Source of the DNA: Hippophae tibetana
Lineage: Eukaryota > Streptophyta > Magnoliopsida > Rosales > Elaeagnaceae
Direction: 5' to 3'
NCBI GenBank assembly: GCA_037013495.1
Contig: CM072812.1
Span: forward strand, 36,352,501 to 36,416,500
DNA length: 64,000 nucleotides
Notes under the pieces: model-generated
The model's input: the letters and a program-made list of their open reading frames with translations, nothing else
The model's database searches: none
Told to the model about the DNA's origin: nothing
Translations under genes and position numbers: made by a program
Shown: positions 1 to 11,455 of the stretch, in pieces
Position numbering within the stretch: the stretch's first letter is position 1
How the letters are laid out: each line of letters starts with the position of its first letter

Positions 1-3000
1 TATAGTAAAGATCGCAATCACTGGGTGGAGGTAACCTAGCAGCCAAAATGGAAAAGTTTCCAATGAGCTACCAAAAATGGGTTTTTGTCAAAATGTTTCT
101 AACAATGTCCTACCCACTAAGTTTAGGAACAGAGTTTGTAGCATCAAGGCAAAGTAAACCATGAAGCCATGATTCAATAGGATCCCCAGCAGCATATCGG
201 ATAGACTCGTTCAATTCTATTTTTTTGAAGAGACGACCTATAGCCAAAGATGAATGAAAGATTACAACGTAGCTACACAGATAGTGAAAAGAAAACTGAC
301 ACATCCAAACACCTAAAAAGAAAAGGAAGAAAGTAAGTACGAAATCCAGGGAGCATACCCGAAAGGGAACTCTCCAAACTCTTAGCAGACATCTGACTTT
401 TCTCTTCCAATTGCTGCAGAAGTTTAAGGGACAAAGATCGACCAGTACCCTCATAGCTTTCAAAGATAATGGGGGAGGAAATTAAAACTCCAGCATTGAT
501 AACTTTAGTAATAATCACATGTATTAAACAAAACACTAAAAGCATGACTAGAAAGCCAGCTTGTACCCATTCACGGTAGATGAAATAAAGACCAAATATG
601 GACCAAGCAGTGACTTCACTATAGGCAGTGGGATAGCTGCTGCCTCATCAATAACCAACAACTCAACTTGGGAAAGCTTTTCATGCTCATTTGGTTGTAT
701 ATACTGCAGACATGTGAGAGAAACATGTTGGTGCTGAGCAAGGAATCAACAATCTAAAGACTAAAAATAAATGCTCAGTTTCAAACTTGGGCCATTGAGA
801 ATCAAGTATTTAATGATTGAAGAATCCTATAAGCTGCCAGCCCAATTTATTGTATCATCAATTACATTGTGTCTTTTGATCATTTGGAAAATTGTCAACG
901 TTATTATAATCATGCATGATAACATAGGCAAAGGATGAGAAAACCAAGGAGAAAGGAAGATATAATGTAAATCTCAATACCATAAACTACATTAAAATGG
1001 TGTGGAATAATTATGGTATACTTAAAGAGCATAGCTTATAAAAAAATTCTATCACATGACAACAAATTTTGGAATAAGGCAAATAGATTATCAGCCACTT
1101 TTATAGTAAGTTGAGAAACTAGACTGATGTAAACTCAAGCAATGCAAATAGACAATCATCTTACACAAAACAAATATGAACTAACCTGAATTGTTTGCCT
1201 ATGCTGCTTGTAAATATTGATTCTGATAGTAGCTTTTTTGAACTCAGGGTTGGCACGCACTACATCAAAATCTATGTGCTCCTGAACAGTAATAAGCTTA
1301 AACGAATCAGCACACCTGAATATACGGATGCACAACAATCATGTTGGCCAGTCAAGTAATTGGGTAACTGAAAGAAACAAAAAGATTAACAAAAATCTAC
1401 AGAGAAAAACAAAAATGGTTACTTGTTGTAAATAAGTACATAAGATCGTGGAATTTGACTCAGCCTAAAATTGATCTGTCCACCAGATTAGCACCATGTA
1501 TATAGAAAATCAGTACATAGCATGATGACATTTGACATAGATCTAAAACAATATATGCAATCATGATTTGCTGGATTGACATAATCAGATTGGTTTAAAA
1601 TGTCTAATATTAAAACCACAAGTTTAAATGTCACCACATCATATATAACGACACGAAACTTGAATATAGAGGCTCATCTAGAACAATCTATATAACACCA
1701 TCTTCACAGAAATGAAATGCTGGTACTACAAACAACATAAAAATTACAATTCTGATATAACATTACAGGTCTGAGAATTTACCTTATATTCAAGTGCATC
1801 AAAACCTTTGCAAACAAATTGAAATAAAGTTTTTAAGTTCTCTGGGCTAGGTGCAGTTACATAAATATTAGAGTACCTGTGAAGATAAACTTTTCCAGTC
1901 AGAATCTAGCAATGGTCAATGATGTAAAGTTTCAGTAAGAAATAAGCATTATATAAATAAAAATAAATAATATCTCAATGCCCAGCAAATAGAGTACCCA
2001 GCAGCAATAGCTCCAGCAATTGCCAAGCCAAGTGCAGCAGATTTCCCACGGCCACGAGCAGCAAGTAATGCAACTGTACTTCGAAGTGTCTTATCCAAAA
2101 CTGAATCAAGAAATGTAACGACAGCTTTTCCCTATTCAGACATCAAACGGTCATTACCAACTTAAAAGTCTTAAATTATTCATATGTTTCAGTCACATAT
2201 CAAAGAATTAAGTAATGAAACCTCCAGCAAATTCTACCTGATCTAGAGTACAACACTTCTTTATCAAGGGACCAACAGGAAAATCCTCACACAGTTGATC
2301 TTTCAAATTCTTGAGGTCCCGTTCTGCTTCTGATAGCCCTTCAGAGTCCTTAAATTACCAACAAGGTACAAAACAAAGCAGTTATAATTATACAGATAAT
2401 TGCTTTGAAGAAGTGTTTGATGACTCTGTTACATCACTCTTCATTTTTAATTGAGTACCCCAAGCCCAATGGATTTGACACGGATGTTGGTGTGGGTGTC
2501 ATACTCGACACTCCAAATATCTAGAAATCTATAAAAAAATAGAAAAAAGTAGCCACGTAGTGCACTGGGATGCATACCCAAAATGGACACTCCATACAAG
2601 TTCAGGTTTCTGCTTGATGACCAACAACTAGAATCATTGACTAATCGAATTGAGTTCAACTGTGAATAATTAACTCCACGTTTGATAAAACAATTCTTAT
2701 TTGTTTCTGAAAGAAATTATGCTCCCACCCTGACATCTCATGAAATTAACACTGGACCCACATGTGTACTAGAAAAGAAAAATCAACAATGACATCCCTT
2801 ATATTAGTTAACCATCAGTTAGAACAATGAACAAATAACAGGAGATCAAGTGATCCATTAAACTGGATCAGCTCATATAGACACTTAGTGTAAACCTCTA
2901 ACACTTCAAGGACTCGCATCAAGAAGGAGCACCACAACCTCAGAGGTTGAAGCACTTCCGCTCCCACTTACCATTGAATGGTGCCTTATTCTGCCTCTTA

Positions 3001-6000
3001 AAACCATGCATTAAAAGCAAAGCACCTATGTATTAAAGAATTTAAGTTCCCTTCCAACAAAGATCAGCTCCAAAAGGTTACCTCTCTAACAGGAACCGGC
3101 GCAATTGACCTTATATGAGAGGAAATTGGAAGTATGTTTAATTCATCATCCATTACTACGGATGCTTTGCAGGATGCAAGTGACAATAAGAAGCGTTCAT
3201 TGAAGCGTCCAGCAGCCTCAGAATGTGATTCAGTTCGAAACCTCTCATGAACATCCTGAAATCAGTAAATGTATTCAGTTGATATATTCAAAACTCTCAA
3301 TGCTCATCACATAAAGCATAAGCATTCTTGCAAAGCCAGAATATCCATAAGAATCATGGACCCAAAACAAGCACAGGCAACCAATGGGACAGTACTTTCA
3401 TCAAGCTATAAAAAGCTCAACATGGAGAATAAAACAATAAAAACACGCAATACACTATCTTCTTCCCTGTAATTACCATTTGGAAATATATTCTTCCACA
3501 ATAGGTTGATTCATTCTAGTTCAAATGAAAAATTATTTCAATGGAATATCCTGTGACTTATCGTATTTAATCTTTAAGTGAGTAAGATCAAGGAGATATA
3601 TCTTTATGCACAGAAACATGAATAAACACGAGTATAGCATAACAGATATAGTATGTACATAATACATATGAGATAAAAGATGATCCAGTTAAGAAAGGGA
3701 TCATAGCTAAGGAAAACTATATACACATTCATACCATAACCATGGTGTAGAGGCTCGTTAGTGAGGACAGAGAACGCAATAACAATATTATTAAGCCACC
3801 ACCTTCCACAGTCTCTATTGTCCTTGCAAGTAGATTTGGAGTCAGAGCCTCAAAATCCTAAAAGCAATACAATGAGTTACAGACCCCCAAAGACTTTCAA
3901 ATATATTGTAAAGCTTCTACAATTTTAACCATTAATGAGTATGTCAAAGTTAAAGAAAACATTTTTATACTGCACATGCATTGTCTTATGTGTAATGAAA
4001 AAAATAATATATATTGTAACATAAATATAATATAGATGTGACATAAAAAACTATAAATTTAAGTTTCCTTTTTTCCTGTTTGAGAAACTAACTAACTCTA
4101 CCAAAGGACTGACAGAACCCATGACCTCACCTTCCATCTCACACTAGCACAAAAAGATCCCACTAGGCTTAGAGGTCATCTAACTAAAGGAAGTTAACAT
4201 ACACATGGGAAACCAAAATGCAGAGGAAAAAAATGTGGACTCAAAGTGTAAGGTTACTGAGAAAGGAATTTGAGAGTTAGCACTCATGCTGACTTCATTC
4301 ATAAATTCTTAATAGTCAGGTAAAATTCAGTCAGAACTTATGCAGAGAAGCTTCATATATCAAAAAGTAGTTCCAGACCTAGCTTAAAATTGGAATCATA
4401 CCAAGTATGCCTTCTAATATTAAATATAATGGTATAGGTAAACACATTATAACTTACCTGAAGTATGCACATCCCAAAGGTATTACCCAGAATTCTTTCA
4501 GAATCTTTGTATAAACAGTATGTTATTCCCGAAGTTTCCAGAAAAAGTGAAAATGGGTCAGCTTTCTCAGGATCAAAAAGCCCCCTCTGTATTTGTTTTT
4601 TTATCTGCTTCGCACGTTTTTTCCTGTGACTGCAACAACATCCAGCCAAATGAAGATTGCCATGAAAACTAAAAGGACTGGCAAAGTAAATCCATATTTC
4701 AATTCCAAACTAAAAAGGTGCAAACAAAGAATGGTCATTATTTCAATTCTTGAACACCAATATGAAAGTTGTAAATCCTCTCTTATCAGGTTCAGAGTAT
4801 GGCTCAACCACAATGTAGGTCCATATGGGTAACTCATCATTATATATAATAAATAAATATATATACACATATTGCATATACATATATAGCAGTGATCTGA
4901 TGCACGACTTGTGAGCAACACTCAAAACATCTAACTATTTCTATCTTTGGCTTATATTTTCTACAGTAAAATTACTCTTTCAATCCAATGCAAACGAGAC
5001 CAATATATGCAATAATGTTATTGTAATAACCATTTTTATACTGATCCAATTTCTTTCTTACTTGACTTTTCAGTATCCCTCACTTTTGTTCTAATATTTG
5101 GTTTCTTATCACGAGTTCTTTATTAGCATGCATTGAAGTCTAATAAGGGGGAAGATGTATATACAGCAGTGAGAAATGCTTTATTGGTTGTTTTGGAAGT
5201 GTTTTTAGTGAGAGCAGCTCACAAGTCATAGTTCATAAGTCGCACATTAGATCACTGCTTTATACATACATATATACAAACACACACAAATGGCCTTCCT
5301 ACACTGTAGTTCATGCACACGAGCACACTCAGATTGAAGATCATAAATCAATAGAAATAATGGAAACCACAAGCATGTGAATAGGTCAATTGATTAATAG
5401 CCCATATATTGCTTGATTTAATGGGAAAAAATGGAAGAATATCAATCTCGAATTTTTGGCCTCATCTCAAATAAAGATTCCATTGGTTCAAGCATGTTGA
5501 GAAATCAATACATGTTGAGAGGAGAATGAGAAAAATTAAAAGGTTCTTGATATTTCAGGACATCACACATTATAGGAACACTGCCACACTAAAATCCTAG
5601 TAACAAAATAATAATGAGACTATTAAAGAAACTAACTTTTAACGTTTTATTTTCTAAAAAAAAACTAAAATACACAATTACACTTTAAACAAAAAGGACC
5701 AACTCTCCATATAAATTGATTAACCTTTGTTCAAAGTTATTCAATTCAAACAAGCAAGCAATTCAACATTTGTAGCTGGTAAAAGTAACACCAAGTATGA
5801 ACAAAACAAAAAGCTCTCTTATTACATAAAGCAAACAGCTAGTATAATGAGACTATTAAAGAAACTAACATTTAACTTTTATTTTCCAGCAAAAACTAAG
5901 ATGCACAATTAAACTTTAAACAAAAAGGACCAATTCTCCATAAAAAATTGATTAACTTTTGTTGAAAGTTATTCAAAACAAGCAAGCAATTCAACATTCG

Positions 6001-8101
6001 TAGGTGGTATAAGTAACACCGAGTATGAACAAAACAAAAAAATTTGTCTTTTATTACATAAAGCAAATGGCTAGAATATATTTCCCCATGCACTGAGAGC
6101 ATTAAAAAAATTCTTGCCATTGACTTTTCAATCCTTACAGCATGTTGAAGAAACCTAATACCCGTTTCTATTCAAACTCAAAGAAAAGAGGCAGAAGGTT
6201 TAGTGAATACTACTTCCCAACATCTCTACGTATAAAATAAGATACGAAAAATCCAAAAACCAAAGGGCAAGTCTAACCAGAAGACTGCTCTAAAGTATTT
6301 AATAGATATCACGACATCATGCCTGGCACACATAGAGTTACCATCAGAACTCAAAAAAATAAATAATTCAACTTGTTCCAGCTCCCCTTGATCATCATGT
6401 ACTGCATGTATGTACCTTCTCATCATCCTTCCATCATCTTAAATGATCACAATGGTTGTTTCTCAACATACTCTCCAAATAACAAGACATTTATTGATAT
6501 CATCACAATCATATACTTGAATTATTCGAAGAACATGCAACCCACTAGAATAAAGTTAATAAAATTTCACATATAAGGGTCATATCATCTTCATCGTCTG
6601 AAACTTCAAAAGGCTGACAACCAAATAAACGAAATAAGTAGACTATGCAAAATAATCTTGATTATGCTTCCCACCTCAGCCCTCTAGAATGAAGCTCATA
6701 GAAGTTCATCTTAATCATCTGCAACTCCAAAAGGCTGACAACCAAATAGATGAAATAAAGCAGACTATGTTGCACAGTCTTGATTACACTTCCCACCTTT
6801 CAGTTAATATTTTAACTTCTCTATAATTCTATACTACTATCCTTCCTGTCGTTAGCACTAAGTGCACTCATGTGCTAAGTCTGATATCTAAAGTAGTATT
6901 GTAACATATATAAATAACAAACCTAAAAATTAAAAACAATAATAAAAACAGGTATTTCGTTGAATATAGAGGTTTAGGAGATGTAAATTAATGAAAAATA
7001 GGAAATTTCCCCCTAAATCTAATTAGATACCTTATAATGTTTCACCAGCTATCCATTCCTTTCACTTAATAATACATCAAAAACAGATTAGGTGAAATAG
7101 ACTATGACGATTAATTCAAAATAAAGTTAACCGGAATGCAAGCCAAAGGTTCAGAAAGACAAATAGAAAGAGGTAAAATTTGAAATTTAGGGCAAACATG
7201 AACTACCTCCCTATGGTTTGGTTAACTATCAATCCATAGGAGATGTAAATTAATGAAAAATAGGAAATTTCCCCCTAAATCTAATTAGATACCTTATAAT
7301 GTTTCACCAGCTATCCATTCCTTTCACTTAATAATACATCAAAAACAGATTAGGTGAAATAGACTATGACGATTAATTCAAAATAAAGTTAACCGGAATG
7401 CAAGCCAAAGGTTCAGAAAGACAAATAGAAAGAGGTAAAATTTGAAATTTAGGGCAAACATGAACTACCTCCCTATGGTTTGGTTAACTATCAATCCACC
7501 CCAAATAATACCAGTAAAGGACAACATAATATCATTTTTGGTGTGGATTGATATTTGAAATATAATATTGTCAATGATGATGGGATCTGTGTGATTATTT
7601 TTAAAACTTTAGGTATGTGATTGATAAAAAAACATTATTTTTGTGAGCAAGTTGATAATTAGCAAAACCCGGGTAGGTGATTGATATATACCCTTAAAGT
7701 TTAAATAAAGAACGAACCTGCTGAGTTCAAGCTTGTCCTTATAGCACCACAATACAGTAGGCCTGGACTTTATGACTGCCTTGCTTAGCATGTAATGAAT
7801 ATTTGCAATCTGTAGAAACTCAAAGAACTACAGTTAGAAATTCTATTCAAGCTATGCTCCATACAAACAATCCAGCTCTCTTTATTACAGTCAAAGAACC
7901 GGAAAACAATAAAATCATGTAAAAATGAAAAATTAGATTCCTATTTTTCCCATATCACGTATTAAAACACAAACATATTTGGGGGAGAGAACGTACCTGG
8001 TCACGAGACTTGTCACCGACGATGAAGAACATAGAGCGATGCCTAGTTTTGACGCCATTTTCGATTAGGGTTCTGATGCGTTCGTCCACTTTCTTCCTCA
8101 T
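1..8101 (-). CDS. NAT10: RNA cytidine acetyltransferase (NAT10/Kre33 family), 5' half, runs off the window
   Basis: The family acetylates cytidine in 18S rRNA and in tRNAs, using acetyl-CoA and ATP, in the nucleolus during small-subunit assembly. Reading exons by GT-AG splicing and family similarity gives plus-strand blocks 7997-8101, 7718-7809, 4458-4629, 3735-3857, 3082-3255, 2238-2348, 1998-2131, 1783-1876, 1186-1281, 567-703, 359-456, 114-237 and 1-35. All phases agree and give about 498 codons of a protein usually near 1,030 residues. The start is the family's conserved MRKKVDERIRTLIENGVKTR. A Walker A loop (RGRGKS, about residues 285-290) and a Walker B box (VIDEAAAIP, Asp386-Glu387) mark the RecA-like helicase module. 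The acetyltransferase and tRNA-binding parts lie off the left edge. I see no stop or frameshift. The gene looks functional. The symbol is the animal one; plant copies are usually just called RNA cytidine acetyltransferase. Confidence 0.95.
5611..6076. repeat. Diverged tandem duplication, unit about 233 bp, two copies
   Basis: Copy 1 is about 5611-5843 and copy 2 about 5844-6076. Both open with ATAATGAGACTATTAAAGAA and run through the same order of sub-motifs, including ACTTTAAACAAAAAGGACCAA, CAAGCAAGCAATTCAACATT and ATTACATAAAGCAAA. Scattered substitutions and small indels show that it is older than the 262-bp doublet in the same intron. Confidence 0.85.
6542..6800. repeat. Diverged tandem duplication, period about 121 bp
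   Basis: The block AAGGCTGACAACCAAATA occurs at 6610 and again at 6731. Flanking sequence matches on both sides (CTAGAATRAAG before it, TTGATTAYRCTTCCCACCT after it). Copy 1 is about 6542-6680 and copy 2 about 6681-6800. Divergence is visible, so it is not recent. Confidence 0.75.
6975..7498. repeat. Perfect 262-bp tandem duplication inside intron 2
   Basis: Copy 1 is 6975-7236 and copy 2 is 7237-7498. Read base by base, the two are identical. Identity over 262 bp of neutral intron sequence implies a very recent duplication or an assembly duplication. Confidence 0.93.
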
Positions 8102-8181
8102 CCTCTCCTCAACTTCTTCTCTGTAGTTCTATTTTACAGACCTGAAGGGCTTCACAACTTTGCTGTCTTTGCTTCTAGTTG

Positions 8182-8189
8182 TAGGGTTT
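8182..8189 (-). promoter_or_regulatory. Telo-box (AAACCCTA) just upstream of the cytidine acetyltransferase start
   Basis: The minus strand reads AAACCCTA about 80 bp before the ATG, near the probable transcription start or in the 5' leader. In plants this motif is enriched near the starts of ribosomal-protein and ribosome-biogenesis genes, which fits an rRNA-modifying enzyme. Confidence 0.55.
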
Positions 8190-8285
8190 ATGAGAGATTT
8201 TATGAAAGAAAAACTTTGCGGTTACGTGGATGCAGAAAAACAAATTTTCAAATAGGTCTGGTGGATCCAAACTCAGCCCGCAATC

Positions 8286-8307
8286 AGCCCAAACAGTTAG
8301 TAGGGTT
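8286..8307 (-). promoter_or_regulatory. Site II element (TGGGCT) with a second telo-box core
   Basis: The minus strand reads AACCCTA at 8301-8307 and TGGGCT at 8286-8291, about 185-205 bp before the ATG. Site II (TGGGCY) plus telo-box is the usual pair in plant promoters of translation and cell-proliferation genes. Both motifs are short, so chance occurrence is possible. Confidence 0.45.
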
Positions 8308-8309
8308 GG

Positions 8310-10065
8310 CACAACACAAATTAAGCATAGAGACGATCGGTCGGTCTGATTTGGTTTTTAAGAAATTTATAAAAATCGGACGGAACTATTTAAGCCTGCC
8401 AAATTGCATCCGACAAATAGAATTGAAACATTCTAATTTGGTTAAAATTAATATGTAGATAGATTATAAACTAATGAATTTGTTTAAAAGAACATATTTA
8501 AGTATCTAGCACGTTGGTTGATTGTAATACTAACAATTAATGGTGAGAAGTGGATAAAAATATTTACTTTTTATCCAATTTAAATCCTTGATTTGAATGT
8601 ATTTGAAGATTTTTAATTCAAATTTAATTCATTCTAATGATATTATCAATTCGAACCAATTTGAATTCAAATATGTTGGATTTTTTTAGATTAAATAAGG
8701 TCATTGATATTAAAATTTATTTATGAATTATTATTATATATAAAACACAACGGACATAAATTTAAATTTTAAATTAATATTTTTATAATAAATATTATTA
8801 TTTCTAGTTAGCTAAAAAAATTAAAAGAATAAAAAATATATATGTATAATTATTAAATTATTATAAATATTTATATTTATTTTTAAGCTAAAATAATAAT
8901 ATAATATAGTTATGATATGCATAATATTTAAATATAACATATTACAAAATAAAATATATATTTATTTATAATTAATAGCAATTCAATCCGAATCAAATAC
9001 ACCGGATTATAAAATATATCAATTTAAATTTAATATGAATTTGAACGGATTAATCAGATTATTTATTCACTCCTAATAACAATAATAATGTTCTAATTGT
9101 AATACTTTTTTGTATTTTTGTTTTAGTAGCACTTTTTAGGAGTGCACTAACATTTATCAATGTATGCATCATTTTAAGTATATATTAATTAAAATAGTTA
9201 AATCTAATTTAAATTATTCGTAAATTAGATTGGATTGAGTGACAAATCAAAATGAATTATCTATTAAGATATTGCAATTTGGTTCGATTTTATTAACTTT
9301 TTACACAAACCCAAACAATTATGACATAAGGAGAATATGATTGAATTTGAATGGTTTTTATAAATTCAATAATTTTTAAATATTATAAATAATTTACTTA
9401 ATAAAAAGTTATTTAAACTTGTTATTGTGTTAATTAATATATAACAAGACACAACTCAACACAAATCCTTTCTTTATTTCTTGACCATTGTGTAACTTAT
9501 GAAAAATTATAACAATTAATCATATGAATAACTGAATTGAGATAATTGTAAAACCTAATTAAACAACTTGTCTTCACAATTATATCCATATTGATGCCAA
9601 ATGGTAATTTATTCAACTACGTGCCATGTAGAGCAATTGATTGTTTTGAAATAAACCTTGAACTAAAAACATCCGAACATGACGTATAATTTTTAATTGT
9701 TAATAATTATATAAATTATTAGTAGAATAATAATAAGTTTACATGGTCACAAAAAGAATTGATAGATGTTTTAAAATGTTAAATTATTTTTTAAATTAAC
9801 TAAACAAACAATCTTAAATATTCTAACAATTTTCAATTGATAAAAAATATTATAAATTCTAAAATTACTTAACAATTAAAATAAAACAAGTAAATTATAA
9901 CTGAATTGAAATAGAAGAACGAATATGAGAAATTGGCTAGCTATTCATTCACAAAAGGAACAAAATAAATAATTTTCACAAAAAATTTAAATTATTGATT
10001 TTTTTTCTTTTAAATAAGCAAACTCTAATGATCATAGTGAACTCCTACAATTATCAAATAACCAA
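8310..10065. other. AT-rich intergenic DNA, no gene seen
   Basis: Beyond the promoter side of the acetyltransferase gene the sequence is very AT-rich with no credible reading frame, RNA gene or clear element boundary. A few short phrases recur, such as a rotated form of CACTCCTAA near 9070 and 9140, but I could not define an element. Confidence 0.5.
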
Positions 10066-10069
10066 TAAA

Positions 10070-10335
10070 TAAGTGTGTTAGGCTTGAAATTGGATAATTA
10101 GTAAAACTAAAGAGAAATAAATCATCTAATTTAACATAAATTAATGAAATTAAATTAGATTGATGTTCATAAATGTACAACCAAACATAGATGATGAGTC
10201 TAATATTTAATTCTAAAATATTTTCCTTAAGCATAAATAAAGATTTGATCCATCATGAATTCATAATTAAATATATGAAAAACATGAATAAGAAATAATT
10301 TAACTTTTATTAAATAAAATCATAAAATTGTTCTT
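10070..10335 (-). mobile_element. Fragment of a solo-LTR family (type D), old
   Basis: This stretch matches the interior of the LTR at 55.7-57.1 kb in the same orientation. Shared blocks include TCTAATATTTAATTCTAAAATATTTTC and the run ending ATTGTTCTT. It stops exactly where the next LTR begins at 10336, so that LTR probably inserted into it. It is a decayed Ty3-like LTR fragment with no coding content. Confidence 0.6.
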
Positions 10336-11455
10336 TGATGCACAAAAAATTAATAGTCAAATTTTGTATATTTATTGCAATAATTATTTTATAAAAAACA
10401 ATAAGTATACTTACAGGTTCGATCTAAAGAGGAACTACTTCGTTTTAAATCATTCAACAAAACTCTTAAAAACAAGCATGAAAAATAAACTTAAACATTC
10501 TGTCACAGTATTTTGGTTTTAAATAGACAATTAACATTCAATAGAGAAATTATGAGATATATTAACTAGTTAAACATACTTGCTCAAAATTAATTAGGTT
10601 ATTAAAAATATAAATTAAAATTATTAATTTTCTCATTTTTCTATGAAAATATCCTTAGGTGGAGATCAAATTCTTTGTTGATAAAATCAGTTATTATCCT
10701 TAGTCGAGGATCATTAACTTACTAGATTAAATTATAATTTATTTCTAAGAAAATAACAAACCATCTAAATCACTGTTTTAGGTGAAACACATAATTTAAA
10801 CTCTCATATAAGACATCAAAATTAGATCCTAAAACCTAATTTTCAAATTTTAAATCCATTACGAAAAATATGTCTTCATTATATTTTTAAATTATAAAAT
10901 TTGTAAAAATCTTGAATGAAGAATTAAACTCAATTTATTTTGTAAAAATATTCATCTAAATTAATTTTTCACAAACATGATAATATAACTAATATCTCAT
11001 AGTAATATTAAGACATGCTCATATTTAATAAAAATTTCATTCAAATATATATATAAAGATTAAATATGTAAATAATTGAATATAATTAAAATATATATCT
11101 AAAATGTATTCTTCAATATATAGATAATTTTTTGTAACAATATGTAATCTGGAAAAATTCTAAAAAGAATCTACCTATATTGTTATTAAATCAAGACTAT
11201 TACAAAACAAAACAAAAATCTAAAAAGTCCTATCTGAGAATTTTTATTCTAATATTTGAAGCTCTTGGTTTGTGTTGGTGCCTTTTGATACTGACAATTG
11301 AGGCTCTATTTATAAGTGAAAATAAGAGAGAGAAAATGTATCATAAGGGAAAAGTTAGTGAACACAACGGCCCATATTTTATTCATGTTGTGGTCTACGT
11401 CACTTTTGGTACGCATTAAATCAAATCCTAAGAAGTTCACACCGTGGCCCAACGT
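10336..11455 (-). mobile_element. Decayed Athila/Tat-like LTR (type C), incomplete
   Basis: It opens with TGATGCACAAAAAATT, as does the LTR at 44050. It keeps the family order: the CAAGTATACT...GATCTAAAG block, the CTTGCTCAAAATTA block, the TGAAAATATCC block and, on the minus strand, a TATA box near 11310 (plus strand CTATTTATAAG). It joins element A near 11455. It is much more diverged than A or B, hence an older insertion, and it is broken. Confidence 0.65.

Larger units (their letters stand above)
4630..7717 (-). other. Intron 2 of the cytidine acetyltransferase gene, enlarged by tandem duplications
   Basis: This 3,088-bp intron is about half of the gene seen here; the other introns are about 80-730 bp. 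It contains three separate tandem duplications (listed individually) and no convincing coding sequence or transposon domain. Its splice junctions restore the frame between LELSS and HRKKRAKQ. The growth looks like local duplication rather than transposon insertion. Confidence 0.85.

Noticed and set aside
4353-4921. Other-frame small proteins around 4593-4925
   Set aside because: Shadows of exon 3 and its intron in the acetyltransferase gene; the real exon is 4458-4629 on the minus strand.
8310-10065. Possible promoterless transposon or MITE upstream of the acetyltransferase gene
   Set aside because: I could not find matching ends, a target duplication or a second copy in the window.
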